From NCBI RefSeq assembly GCF_029210495.1, contig NZ_JARGDK010000001.1, positions 218,010-282,009 of the forward strand: a stretch of 64,000 bases of DNA. The letters run 5' to 3'. The stretch comes from Pseudothioclava nitratireducens. GTDB taxonomy: Bacteria; Pseudomonadota; Alphaproteobacteria; Rhodobacterales; Rhodobacteraceae. Made by a program: the position numbers and the translations under genes. Below, piece by piece: positions 41,843 through 50,495 of the stretch (within the stretch, counting starts at the first letter, position 1; every line of letters begins with the position of its first letter). The notes beneath the pieces were generated by a model that was given only the letters and a program-made list of their open reading frames with translations, ran no database searches and was not told the origin of the DNA.

Positions 41843-42121
41843 ATGCGGAAATTCGTCATTCTGGGCGCCGGGCTCGCAACGCTTGCCGGGTGTCTGCCCG
41901 GGCCGGTCGTGCCGCCGGAAACCTCCCTGCCCGTCTTTGGCACGGGCTATCGCTACGAGGGCGACCCGTGCCTTCGGGTCGGGGAAGACGCGCATACGAA
42001 CCAGTATCTCGACCACACGGCGGACCTGATCGCCTGTCCGACGGGGACCACGCCGCCCGAGCGTGCGCAGGCGCTCGAAACGGATGGGGATTACACGCTC
42101 TATACCTTGCCCGAAGCGTGA
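41843..42121 (+). CDS. Small lipoprotein of unknown function
   Basis: 92-residue predicted lipoprotein: signal MRKFVILGAGLATLAGC with a lipobox cysteine at 17, then a proline-rich stretch (LPGPVVPPETSLPVF). The mature part has two cysteines (PCLRVG and IACPTGT) that could form a disulfide. No family is recognised. AAGGAGG precedes ATG 41843. A terminator follows 8 bases after the stop. Confidence 0.75.
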   Translation: MRKFVILGAGLATLAGCLPGPVVPPETSLPVFGTGYRYEGDPCLRVGEDAHTNQYLDHTADLIACPTGTTPPERAQALETDGDYTLYTLPEA

Positions 42122-42129
42122 CAAACGCA

Positions 42130-42153
42130 AACGGGGCCCGCTGGGGCCCCGTT
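42130..42153 (+). terminator. Terminator-like hairpin after the lipoprotein gene
   Basis: AACGGGGCCC (42130-42139) pairs perfectly with GGGCCCCGTT (42144-42153) around GCTG. Only a weak T-rich tail follows. It separates convergent genes (lipoprotein and hsp20). Confidence 0.65.
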
Positions 42154-42173
42154 CGGTTCATATCGGGGAAGGA

Positions 42174-42653
42174 TCAGGCCTCGACGGTATCGGCGTTGGT
42201 GACGTCGGTCGTCACGGCCTTGGGCGCGGCACCGGAAATCGCGATCCGGCGCGGCTTGAGAGCCTCGGGCACCTCGCGCACGAGGTCGATATGCAGCATC
42301 CCGTCGGCATGGGTCGCGCCCGTGACCTTCATATGATCGGCCAGCGCGAAGCGGCGCTCAAACGCGCGGGTGGCGATGCCACGATGGAGATAGGCCCGCT
42401 CGGCCTCGTCCTCGGGGGCCTTGCGCCCGGTCACGATCAGCGCGCCTTCGCGCAGCTCGACGCCGAGCTCCTGATCGGAGAAGCCCGCAACCGCGATCGA
42501 GATGCGGTAGGCATTCTCTTCGAGCTTTTCGATGTTGTAGGGGGGATAGGTGGGCTGGGCCACATCGGCCGAAAGCACACGGTCCATCATATCAGCAACA
42601 CGGTCGAAGCCGACGGTCGCACGATAGAGCGGAGAGAAATCAAAACTACGCAT
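42174..42653 (-). CDS. Small heat-shock protein Hsp20 (IbpA-like)
   Basis: ATP-independent holdase of 159 residues with an alpha-crystallin domain at about 40-130 (YPPYNIEKLEENAYRISIAVAG and ELGVELREGALIVTGRK). The conserved late sequence GIATRAFERRFALADHMKV is present, while the C-terminal I-x-I motif appears as RIAIS. ATG 42653 has GAGG six bases upstream, ahead of two in-frame ATGs in an unlikely extension. A sigma-32-like promoter could not be established. Confidence 0.93.
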   Translation of the reverse strand: MRSFDFSPLYRATVGFDRVADMMDRVLSADVAQPTYPPYNIEKLEENAYRISIAVAGFSDQELGVELREGALIVTGRKAPEDEAERAYLHRGIATRAFERRFALADHMKVTGATHADGMLHIDLVREVPEALKPRRIAISGAAPKAVTTDVTNADTVEA

Positions 42654-42787
42654 GGTCATCCTCATTGAGCGATGTCTGTGGGTCCGCCCCGATGCGGGGC
42701 CGGAAGTTATATCAAGGCCCATCATGGCACCCTGACAGATTTGATTTGGGAAGCGTTTCGGGCGGTTTCAAGACCCCGGCGCAAGCC

Positions 42788-43588
42788 TCAGGGGCGCAGG
42801 AACTTGGCGCCGCCCGAGCGGATCATGTGACCCTTGGCGGGCGTTGTCTCGCGCGTGGCGAGGGCCGCGCGCAGGTCCGCGACGCCATCGAGCAGCGCGC
42901 CCAGCGAGACCGGCTGATCGTTGAGCGCCGCCTTGGCCGAGATCACCGAGACGATCTCGGGGCGGCCATTGCGCATGGTGAAGACCGGCGCGCCGGAAGT
43001 GCCGAAATCGGCCGCGCAATTCATCAAGATCGTGCCGACCGAGCGTTTCAGCACCCGGCAGCTTTCCTGAAGCGAGGGGGCTTCGGCGCGGTCATGGGCA
43101 TAGGACACGACGCCCACATCCTCGCCCGCGCGGGGCGGGGTCGAGAGTGCGAAGGGGCTCACCTGCGGAAGGCGGATCGGCTGGTCGAGTTCGATCAGCG
43201 CAAGGTCCCACGCCACGCGGTCGAAGCGGTCGGGACCCTGATAGATGAACTCGGGATGCGCCACGGCGCGGCGCGCGTTGCGATAGGCGGTCGCGCGCCC
43301 GTTGCGCCAGCCCGCGCGGAATTCGATCCCCTGCGCGGGGATCAGCGCGCCGGTTTCGCGGTTATAGAGGCAATGCGCCGCCGTCAGCACCAGATCGGGC
43401 GCGATCAGCGCGCCGGTGCAAAAGCTATGCGTCCCGAGATTGAGCCGACCGACCGCCTCCCAGCCGCGGGTAGCATCCCCGGTGCTGAGCGTCTCCAGTG
43501 CGGATTCGGCCTGCGCCGCAACGCTTCCCCCCGCCAGAGCGGCAAGCAGAACCGCAAGACGCGGCAAGGCGGCAATGATCCTGCGCAT
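42788..43588 (-). CDS. Trypsin-like serine protease
   Basis: 266-residue secreted S1 protease with signal peptide 1-27. The catalytic triad is H72 (VLTAAHC), D128 (VAWDLALIEL) and S198 (GTSGAPVF). Cysteines at 57 and 73 could form the histidine-loop disulfide. Start ATG 43588 follows GAGGG by seven bases; the longer frame to 43666 is rejected. Substrate is unknown, but two I78-type inhibitor lipoproteins are encoded about 12 kb away. Confidence 0.9.
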   Translation of the reverse strand: MRRIIAALPRLAVLLAALAGGSVAAQAESALETLSTGDATRGWEAVGRLNLGTHSFCTGALIAPDLVLTAAHCLYNRETGALIPAQGIEFRAGWRNGRATAYRNARRAVAHPEFIYQGPDRFDRVAWDLALIELDQPIRLPQVSPFALSTPPRAGEDVGVVSYAHDRAEAPSLQESCRVLKRSVGTILMNCAADFGTSGAPVFTMRNGRPEIVSVISAKAALNDQPVSLGALLDGVADLRAALATRETTPAKGHMIRSGGAKFLRP

Positions 43589-43662
43589 GGGGTTACCCTC
43601 GATCTCGTCACTGCCCGGTCTAGCGCGGGCTTGCGGCGAGATTAAGGCATCCGCCCCCGGCT

Positions 43663-44946
43663 TCACAAGCGCTCAGGCAGGCTCGGCGGGCGCGGGCCTC
43701 CGGTTGCCCAGTCCAGAAGTTCGACCGTATGCACGATCGGCACCTCCGTCCCCGAGCCGATCTGTATCATGCAGCCGATATTGCCCGCCGCGATGATCTG
43801 GGGCGATTTGGCCTCCAGCGTGGCGACCTTGCGCGCCTTCAACTCGGCGGAAATCTCGGGTTGCAAGAGGTTGTAGGTCCCGGCAGACCCGCAGCACAGA
43901 TGGCTGTCGACAGGCTCGACCACCTCGAAGCCCGCCTTGCGCAACAGGTCCTTGGGCGCGGTCTTGATCTGCTGACCGTGTTGCAGCGAGCAGGCCGCGT
44001 GATAGGCCACCCGCAGCCCCTTGGGCGCGCCTTCGGGCAGGCCGATCCGTTCGAGGAACTCGGACACGTCGCAGGCCAGCCCCGCCACCTTGGCCGCGTC
44101 CGCCGCGCGCGGGTCGTTGCGGAACATATGGCCGTAATCCTTGACCGTCGTGCCGCAGCCCGAAGTGTTGATGATCACCGCATCCAGATCGCCTTCGGAG
44201 AGATAGGCGCGAATGTTGTGCGCGGCCTGCGCGTGGCTGTCGTCCTCGCGGCCCATGTGATGGGTCAGCGCCCCGCAACAGCCCAGATTGCGCGGGATCA
44301 CCACCTCACAGCCCAGACGGCGCAAAAGACGGATCGTGGCATCGTTGATGTCGGTGTTGAGCGCGCGCTGCGCACAGCCGATCTGAAGCGCGACGCGGTA
44401 TTTGCGCGCGCCAATCGCCGGGAAGGTCTGCGCGTCGTCATTGCGCGACACCGGCGGGATTTGCTTCGGCGCCATCGAGATCATCGCCCGCAGACGCGCA
44501 TCCGGCAGCAGCCCCGCGAAGGGCCGCGCGATCTTGGCCCCAAGCATCGCCAGCCGGAACCGCCCCGAATAGGGCACGATCTTGGCCAGTGTCCAGCGCA
44601 GCAGCCGATCCATCATCGGGCGCTTGTGGGTGCGCTCGACATGGGCGCGGGCATGGTCGATCAGGTGCATGTAATGCACGCCCGAGGGGCAGGTCGTCAT
44701 GCAGGCCAGACAGCTCAGGCACCGGTCGAGATGCTTGACCGTGCGCGCATCCGCGGGCCGGTCGTTTTCGAGCATGTCCTTGATCAAGTAGATGCGCCCG
44801 CGCGGGCTGTCGAGCTCATCGCCCAACACCTGATAGGTCGGGCAGGTGGCGGTGCAGAACCCGCAATGCACACAGGCGCGCAGAATCTCATTGGCGCGCG
44901 CGACGCCCGGATCGGTGAGTTGCTCGGGGGTGAAGTTCGTCTGCAT
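43663..44946 (-). CDS. glcF: Glycolate oxidase iron-sulfur subunit
   Basis: Electron-transfer subunit of membrane-associated glycolate oxidase, 427 residues. Two [4Fe-4S] motifs, CVHCGFCTATCPTY (about 26-39) and CLSCLACMTTCPSGV (about 76-90), precede the CCG repeats LGCCGALTHHMG and HLCCGSAGTYNLL. It follows glcE and its ATG overlaps the glcE TGA by one base, giving the order glcD-glcE-glcF. Confidence 0.95.
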   Translation of the reverse strand: MQTNFTPEQLTDPGVARANEILRACVHCGFCTATCPTYQVLGDELDSPRGRIYLIKDMLENDRPADARTVKHLDRCLSCLACMTTCPSGVHYMHLIDHARAHVERTHKRPMMDRLLRWTLAKIVPYSGRFRLAMLGAKIARPFAGLLPDARLRAMISMAPKQIPPVSRNDDAQTFPAIGARKYRVALQIGCAQRALNTDINDATIRLLRRLGCEVVIPRNLGCCGALTHHMGREDDSHAQAAHNIRAYLSEGDLDAVIINTSGCGTTVKDYGHMFRNDPRAADAAKVAGLACDVSEFLERIGLPEGAPKGLRVAYHAACSLQHGQQIKTAPKDLLRKAGFEVVEPVDSHLCCGSAGTYNLLQPEISAELKARKVATLEAKSPQIIAAGNIGCMIQIGSGTEVPIVHTVELLDWATGGPRPPSLPERL

Positions 44947-46028
44947 CAGCCCATTCTCCCCGGGTTCAGAATGCCGCGCGGATCGAAGCGCTTGCGAAGG
45001 CCCGCCTCAAGGGCGGCGAGCGGTGCGGGTTGCGGCTCAAACGCGGGGCCGGGTCCGCGCAGGCACGTCGCATGCCCCTTGTACGGTGCCGCGATTGCGC
45101 GGGCGCGGGTGCCCTCGGGCAAGAGCGCCCAGATCAGACCGCCGCCCCAGTCGAGCAAGACCTCGCCGCCCAGTCGCGCCAGCAATTCGGGCGCCTGCGA
45201 GGGCGCGACCGAGAAGCGCCACAGATCGCCCGGCTTGCCGACGAAAGGTGTGAGGTCCCGCAGCTCCGCCCAGAGCGCGGCGGAGGCCTCGAAATCCGTC
45301 TCGACCGTGACCGCGCCATAGGGGGTCAGCACGTCACGCAGGCGGCCCGCGCGATAGGCGACGGAATCCGCCAACCCCTCGACGCGGACAATCGCGCCCG
45401 GCCCCGGAAGCCAACCCGCGCCCGACACGTCGAACGGAGAGCCCAGCGCGGCGGCCAGCGCGACCTGCGCCGCGCCCGCAGGCAGGTCCACGCAAACCGT
45501 CGCCTGCGCGGGCGCGCCGGGCAACAGCTTGAAGGACAGCTCGCTCATCACGCCCAGCGTGCCCCAGGACCCTGCCATCAGCTTCGCCAGATCGTAGCCG
45601 GTCACGTTCTTCATCACGCGTCCGCCATTCTTCACGACCGCGCCGGTCCCGTCGACGAAACGCACCCCGATCAGACTGTCGCGGCACGCCCCCGCCTGCA
45701 CCCGGCGCGGGCCGGAGACATTCGCGGCCACGACACCGCCGATCGTGCTCTCGCCGTCGCGGCCCAGCACGGCACCCCAGCGCCCCGGTTCGAAGGGCAA
45801 ACGCTGGCCCTCGGCGGCCAGCACCGTTTCGACCTCTGTGAGCGTCGTCCCCGCGCCCACCACCAGCGTCAGCGCGGCGGGCTCGTACAGCGTCACCCCG
45901 GAAATACCGACTTCGAGCATATGCCCGACCGCATCCCCCACAGGACGCGTGCCGCCACCTTGCACCTGAACAGGACCCTGCGCATCGCGGATCGCCTCGG
46001 CCAGTTGCGCTTCGGTTTGAACTTTCAT
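44946..46028 (-). CDS. glcE: Glycolate oxidase FAD-binding subunit
   Basis: FAD-binding subunit of glycolate oxidase, 360 residues. FAD motifs include TLVVGAGTTLTEVETVLAAEGQRLPFEPGRW and GGVVAANVSGPRRVQAG with NVTGYDLAKLMAGSWGTLG. ATG 46028 is taken as start since the upstream frame runs into repeat element E. Separation from glcD (64 bases) is filled by that repeat, unusual inside an operon. Confidence 0.94.
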   Translation of the reverse strand: MKVQTEAQLAEAIRDAQGPVQVQGGGTRPVGDAVGHMLEVGISGVTLYEPAALTLVVGAGTTLTEVETVLAAEGQRLPFEPGRWGAVLGRDGESTIGGVVAANVSGPRRVQAGACRDSLIGVRFVDGTGAVVKNGGRVMKNVTGYDLAKLMAGSWGTLGVMSELSFKLLPGAPAQATVCVDLPAGAAQVALAAALGSPFDVSGAGWLPGPGAIVRVEGLADSVAYRAGRLRDVLTPYGAVTVETDFEASAALWAELRDLTPFVGKPGDLWRFSVAPSQAPELLARLGGEVLLDWGGGLIWALLPEGTRARAIAAPYKGHATCLRGPGPAFEPQPAPLAALEAGLRKRFDPRGILNPGRMG

Positions 46029-46039
46029 CTTACCCGCTT

Positions 46040-46085
46040 TCATCAAGCCAGAAATACTCCGGGGTCCGGGGCAGCACCCCGATCC
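46040..46085. repeat. Palindromic intergenic element (copy E) inside glcDEF
   Basis: Minus-strand reading gives CGGGGTGCTGCCCCGG, CCCCGGAGTATTTCTGGC and TTGATGAAAG, matching the dispersed element. It lies between glcD and glcE, within the operon. Confidence 0.7.
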
Positions 46086-46092
46086 GCCCGCC

Positions 46093-47526
46093 TCAGGCGC
46101 CACGCCGTTCGGCGCTCGCCGCAAGCGGGAACACCTTCGCCGGATTGAGCAGCCAGTGCGGGTCGAAGACGTCCTTCACCCGCATCTGCGCCTCAAGGTC
46201 CTGCGCCTCGAACTGCACGCTCATCAGATCGCGCTTCTCGATGCCCACCCCATGCTCGCCGGTGAGACAGCCGCCCACCTCGACACACAGCTTCAGGATC
46301 TCGGCGCCCAGCGCCTCGCAGCGTTCCAGATCGCCGGGCGTGTTCGCATTATAGAGGATCAGCGGGTGCATATTACCGTCGCCCGCATGGAAGACGTTCG
46401 CCACGTCGAGGCCGAAGTCGCGCGACAGGTCCCCGATGCGGCGGAGCACTTCGGGCAGGCTCGAGACCGGGATCGTCCCGTCAAGGCACATGTAATCGTT
46501 GATCTGCCCCATCGCGCCGAAGGCGGATTTGCGGCCAAGCCAGATCCGGCCTGCCTCGGCGGCATCCTTGGCCTCGCGGAACTCGACCGGGTCGTGGCGC
46601 GCGGCGATCTGGCGGATCAAGCCGAGCTGCTCGTCGATCTCGGCGGGGCTGCCCTCGACCTCGACGATGAGAAGCGCCTCGCAATCGGGGTAGCCGGCAT
46701 GGGCGAAATCCTCGGTCGCGCGGATGCAGGGGCGGTCCATGAACTCGATCGCGACGGGCAGGACGCCCGCGCGGATGATGTCGGCCACACATTCACCCGC
46801 GACCTCATTGGCGTCGAAGCCGATCAGCACCGGGCGCGCGCCCTCGGGTTTCGGCAGGATCTTGAGCGTCGCTTCGGTCACGACGCCCAGCTGACCCTCG
46901 GAGCCGCAGATCACGCCCAGCAGGTCGAGCCCGCCCGCGTCTAGGTATGGACCGCCGATTTCCAGCACGTCGCCCGCCATCGTGACCAGCGTCACGCCCA
47001 GAAGGTTATTCGTCGTCACCCCGTATTTGAGGCAATGCGCCCCGCCCGAATTCATCGCGACATTGCCGGAGATCGCGCAGGCCAGTTGCGACGAGGGGTC
47101 GGGGGCGTAGAACCAGCCATCGCCCTCGATCGCGCCGGTCACCGACAGGTTCGTGCGCCCGGCCTCGACCCGGATGAAGCGGTTCTGGTAATCGACTTCG
47201 AGAACCCGGTTCATCCGCGCCAGCCCAAGGATCACCGCGTCTTCGGTCGGCATCGAGCCGCCCGCGAGCGAAGTACCCGCGCCGCGCGGCACCACCTTCA
47301 CGCCCTCGGCATGCAGCACCTTCAGCGCGGCGGCGACTTCGGCGGTCGTGCGCGGCAGAACCACGGCAAGGGGTTGGCAGCGATAGGCCGAGAGCGCGTC
47401 ACATTCATAGGCGCGGGTTTCGGCGGGGTCGTCGATCACCGCATCGGACGGCAGGGCCGCGCGCAGCTTGGCGACGATCTCCGGCTTGCGCGCAAGAATC
47501 TGCGCGCTCGGGGTGGGCATATCCAT
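46093..47526 (-). CDS. glcD: Glycolate oxidase subunit GlcD (FAD-linked)
   Basis: Catalytic subunit oxidising glycolate to glyoxylate, 477 residues. The FAD_binding_4 motif reads VVPRGAGTSLAGGSMPTED, followed by the FAD-linked oxidase C-terminal domain with NVFHAGDGNMHPLIL, GGCLTGEHGVGIEKRDLM and the C-terminal DPHWLLNPAKVFP. ATG 47526 follows GGAGGAG. A TATAAT-type promoter with overlapping repeats lies just upstream. Confidence 0.95.
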   Translation of the reverse strand: MDMPTPSAQILARKPEIVAKLRAALPSDAVIDDPAETRAYECDALSAYRCQPLAVVLPRTTAEVAAALKVLHAEGVKVVPRGAGTSLAGGSMPTEDAVILGLARMNRVLEVDYQNRFIRVEAGRTNLSVTGAIEGDGWFYAPDPSSQLACAISGNVAMNSGGAHCLKYGVTTNNLLGVTLVTMAGDVLEIGGPYLDAGGLDLLGVICGSEGQLGVVTEATLKILPKPEGARPVLIGFDANEVAGECVADIIRAGVLPVAIEFMDRPCIRATEDFAHAGYPDCEALLIVEVEGSPAEIDEQLGLIRQIAARHDPVEFREAKDAAEAGRIWLGRKSAFGAMGQINDYMCLDGTIPVSSLPEVLRRIGDLSRDFGLDVANVFHAGDGNMHPLILYNANTPGDLERCEALGAEILKLCVEVGGCLTGEHGVGIEKRDLMSVQFEAQDLEAQMRVKDVFDPHWLLNPAKVFPLAASAERRGA

Positions 47527-47551
47527 GAGGCTCCTCCATTGCGGTCAGAAA

Positions 47552-47569
47552 ATATAACCAATTATACCA
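47552..47569 (-). promoter_or_regulatory. Extended -10 promoter with tandem repeats upstream of glcD
   Basis: On the minus strand two adjacent 9-mers, TGGTATAAT (47569-47561) and TGGTTATAT (47560-47552), form an A+T-rich island. The first contains TATAAT with an extended -10 (TGG). The repeats resemble half-sites used by GntR-type regulators such as GlcC. A start near 47554 leaves a leader of about 27 bases. Confidence 0.5.
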
Positions 47570-47606
47570 TCTGGCAAGCAAACTCGGCCCGCGCTACTGT
47601 CGCGCC

Positions 47607-48311
47607 ATGCAAGATAGCGCATTTCTCATCGGCCCGCTCGGGTCTCTCGATCTGGCGGCCCTCGTGCTGCTGGTGCTCTGCTGGCTTGGAATCGGCTGGA
47701 TCACCGAGCACCCGCCAAAGTCGCGCCCCTCGGTCGGCGTGCTCATGGAGGGCTACCGTCGCGAGTGGATGCGTCAGCTTGTGACCCGACAGCCCCGGAT
47801 TTTCGACGCGGGTATGATGGATGGCTTGCGGCAATCGACGACGTTTTTCGCTTCGACCGCGCTGATTGCGATCGGCGGCGGACTGGCGCTGATTGGCAAT
47901 CCGGAGCGGCTCAACACGCTGGCCTCGGACCTCGATCTGGAGACCGGGACCACGCTTTTGTGGGAGGCTCGGGTGCTTGCCGCGGTTCTTTTCGGGGCGA
48001 ATGCGTTCCTCAAATTCGTCTGGTCGCATCGTCTCTTCGGCTATGCGGCGATCACCATGGCCTCCGTCCCCAACGAGATCGACGACCCGCTCGCCTATCC
48101 GCGCGCGGCGCAGGCAGCACAGATCAATATCAACGCGGCCAAGAGCTTCAATCGCGGTCTGCGCTCGGTCTATTTCGCGCTGGCGACGCTGGCATGGCTC
48201 GCCGGACCATGGGCGCTGATCGGCGCGACGGTGTTCACCACCGCGATGCTGTGGCGGCGCGAATTTGCCTCGGTCGCGCGCAAGGCGCTTCTGGAAAACC
48301 CGCCGCACTGA
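47607..48311 (+). CDS. DUF599 family membrane protein
   Basis: 234-residue inner-membrane protein with about four to five hydrophobic segments (about 14-32, 78-98, 120-140, 188-220). The DUF599 family signature lies in FGYAAITMASVPNEIDDPLAYPRAAQAAQININAAKSFNRGLR. Function unknown. It is divergent from glcD over an 80-base gap and converges with the next operon through repeat copy F. Confidence 0.85.
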   Translation: MQDSAFLIGPLGSLDLAALVLLVLCWLGIGWITEHPPKSRPSVGVLMEGYRREWMRQLVTRQPRIFDAGMMDGLRQSTTFFASTALIAIGGGLALIGNPERLNTLASDLDLETGTTLLWEARVLAAVLFGANAFLKFVWSHRLFGYAAITMASVPNEIDDPLAYPRAAQAAQININAAKSFNRGLRSVYFALATLAWLAGPWALIGATVFTTAMLWRREFASVARKALLENPPH

Positions 48312-48330
48312 GCCTCGTTGCGCGTATCGT

Positions 48331-48372
48331 CAGGGCGGACGCTCCGCGGGGAGTATTTCGGGTTTGACGAAC
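48331..48372. repeat. Palindromic intergenic element (copy F)
   Basis: GACGCTCCGCGGGGAGTATT followed by TCGGGTTTGACGAA. It is the same element as copies D and G. It lies between the convergent DUF599 gene and the vWA-like gene. Confidence 0.72.
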
Positions 48373-48374
48373 GA

Positions 48375-50495
48375 TCAGGCGCCAGAGGGGGGCGTGCGGC
48401 GCGGGTGGCCGCGCCCTTCGAGCATCCATGCGCCCACGCTCAGCAGTGCCGCGAGCACGAGCCACGCCCAAGCGGGCAGGATCGGGTGAACCTCGATGCC
48501 GACCGTGGCCGCGGCCCCGCGCGGGGTAATGCCGATCCAGCCAAGCCCGGTGCTGCGCCGCCCGTCCGCGATCTGGCGCACGCTGGGAACGCCCTCTTCG
48601 AGCCGCGTGACGCCACCATTCGATGCGGCCAGCGCAGCGGCCATCGGTTCGGGACTGGCGATGGTATTCTCGAATTCACGCGGCGCGGCCGGACCAAGCG
48701 CAACGACCCGTTCCAGATCGCCATCCACGAGCCGATAAAGCCCCGCCTCCGGCGCAGTCCAGCGGGCGGTGAACCGGCCCGGCGCGGTCTCGGACAGGGC
48801 AACCTCTTCGGTCGTGCCATCGGGACGGGTGATCGTCACCGGCGGCACCGTTTCCGCCATCGAGCGGCGCACGATGGTGAGCGTGAGCGTGCCCGGCTCG
48901 ATCTCGGCGTAAAGCGCCTCTTCCTCGAGTTCGGGTTCCTTCATCGACCAATGCGCGATGCGGCGCAGCAATTCGAGTTGCGGGCCGCCGCCCTCGAAGC
49001 CGCGATCCCAGAGCCACGCATGATCCGAGCCGAGCAGCGCCACACGCCCCTCACCCGCGCGGTTCAAGACCAGGAGCGGCGCGCCACGGGCACCGGACAT
49101 CACCACATCGCCGACCGGGTTGGCGAGTTCGATCTGGCGCAGCCAGCGGCCCCAATGGGTTGCGCCTTCCTCGGTCGGTTCGCCCTCGCGGGGCGGCGCG
49201 CCCTCCAGCCCCGCCGTGACCGGGTGGCGCAGCCCGAGCGCGGTCGGACGCGGCAAATACCCCTCGGAGAGCACGCGCCCGGTGGGCCGCGCAGGCATTA
49301 CCTCGCCCAGATCGGTCTGAAAGAGGCTTTCGACGGTCGCATATTCCGGCCCCGCCGCGACCAGCACCGCCCCGCCCCGTTCGACGTAAGACCGGATATT
49401 GGCGAAATAGGCGGCGGGCAGAATGCCGCGTTCGCCGTAGCGATCGAAGATGATGAGGTCGAACTCGTCGATCTTGTCGATGAAGAGTTCCTGCGTCGGG
49501 AAGGCGATCAGCGAAAGTTCCGAGACCGGCGTGCCGTCCTGCTTTTCGGGCGGACGCAGGATGGTGAAATGCACGAGATCCACCGCCGCGTCGGATTTCA
49601 GCAGGTTGCGCCAGGTGCGCTCGCCCGCATGGGGTTCCCCCGACACCAGCAGCACGCGCAGCCGGTCGCGCACGCCGTTGATCTGCACGACGGCCTCATT
49701 GTTGCGGGTCGTCAGCTCGCCCTCAACGGGGGTGAGCGAGAATTGCACGACGTTCTGCCCGCCATGTTCGAGCACCAACGGCAGTTCGAGGTCGCGGCCC
49801 ACGCGCACCGTATAGCTTTTGGGCGCGCCGCCATCGACGGCGATGGTTAGGTCCGCCATTTCCCCCGCCGACGCGGGCACGGCGCCAAGGTCTTCGACCC
49901 GCAGCCGGATCTGGGTTTCCTCGCCGATGATGCCAAAGCCGGGCGATGTCTGGATCAGCAGGCGACGGTCCCAATCGGCCTGCCGCCCGGTTTGCAGCAG
50001 GTGCAGCGGCGCGGGCATCTCGGGGATGAGGCCCGCATCATGGGCCTGCCCGTCACTCACCACGATCATCCCCGCGACGCGCGAACGGGGCTCAGCGGCC
50101 AGCGCCTCGGCGAGTGCGGCGCCCAGCTCGGTGCCGGCATTTCCCGCGCCATCCGGCACGGTCACGCGGCGCAGTTCGGTATTCGGCAGGCGCGCGATTT
50201 GCGCGGCGATCCCGGCCACGGCACTGTCCGTCTGATCCGCGCGATCCGCAAGCCGCTGCGAAGTGGTGCGATCATCAAGCAGCACGACGATATCCGAAAG
50301 CGGTTCGGTCTCTTCGCGTTGCAGCGCCGGTTGTGCGATCGCCGCCAGCAGCGCCAGCGCCGCGAGGGCCCGAAGCGCCCAGCCCCGCAGCCCACGCCAC
50401 AGCGCGAGCACCAGAAGCACCACGGCCAGACCGCCCGCGATCCAGATCGCCTGCCACGGCAGCAGTGGCGCGAAGATCACCGACAGCCCGCTCAT
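48375..50495 (-). CDS. Large membrane protein with vWA-like and glutamine-amidotransferase-like region
   Basis: 706-residue protein, last gene of the MoxR/DUF58 operon. It begins with two transmembrane helices (about 10-30, 38-58), has a large extracytoplasmic region and a C-terminal helix (about 675-695) followed by basic residues. A vWA-like start LSDIVVLLDDRTTSQRLAD lacks the canonical DxSxS metal site; a later segment GMIVVSDGQAHDAG fits the vWA strand-4 pattern. The middle includes a DJ-1/GATase-like section around ELFIDKIDEFDLIIFDRYGERG. It overlaps the next gene by four bases. Confidence 0.8.
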   Translation of the reverse strand: MSGLSVIFAPLLPWQAIWIAGGLAVVLLVLALWRGLRGWALRALAALALLAAIAQPALQREETEPLSDIVVLLDDRTTSQRLADRADQTDSAVAGIAAQIARLPNTELRRVTVPDGAGNAGTELGAALAEALAAEPRSRVAGMIVVSDGQAHDAGLIPEMPAPLHLLQTGRQADWDRRLLIQTSPGFGIIGEETQIRLRVEDLGAVPASAGEMADLTIAVDGGAPKSYTVRVGRDLELPLVLEHGGQNVVQFSLTPVEGELTTRNNEAVVQINGVRDRLRVLLVSGEPHAGERTWRNLLKSDAAVDLVHFTILRPPEKQDGTPVSELSLIAFPTQELFIDKIDEFDLIIFDRYGERGILPAAYFANIRSYVERGGAVLVAAGPEYATVESLFQTDLGEVMPARPTGRVLSEGYLPRPTALGLRHPVTAGLEGAPPREGEPTEEGATHWGRWLRQIELANPVGDVVMSGARGAPLLVLNRAGEGRVALLGSDHAWLWDRGFEGGGPQLELLRRIAHWSMKEPELEEEALYAEIEPGTLTLTIVRRSMAETVPPVTITRPDGTTEEVALSETAPGRFTARWTAPEAGLYRLVDGDLERVVALGPAAPREFENTIASPEPMAAALAASNGGVTRLEEGVPSVRQIADGRRSTGLGWIGITPRGAAATVGIEVHPILPAWAWLVLAALLSVGAWMLEGRGHPRRTPPSGA

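Noticed and set aside
42654-42787. Possible sigma-32 (RpoH) promoter or ROSE thermometer before hsp20
   Set aside because: CTTGAT and CCCCGCAT are present but only 11 bases apart, and no ROSE-type U-rich helix with the ribosome site was found.
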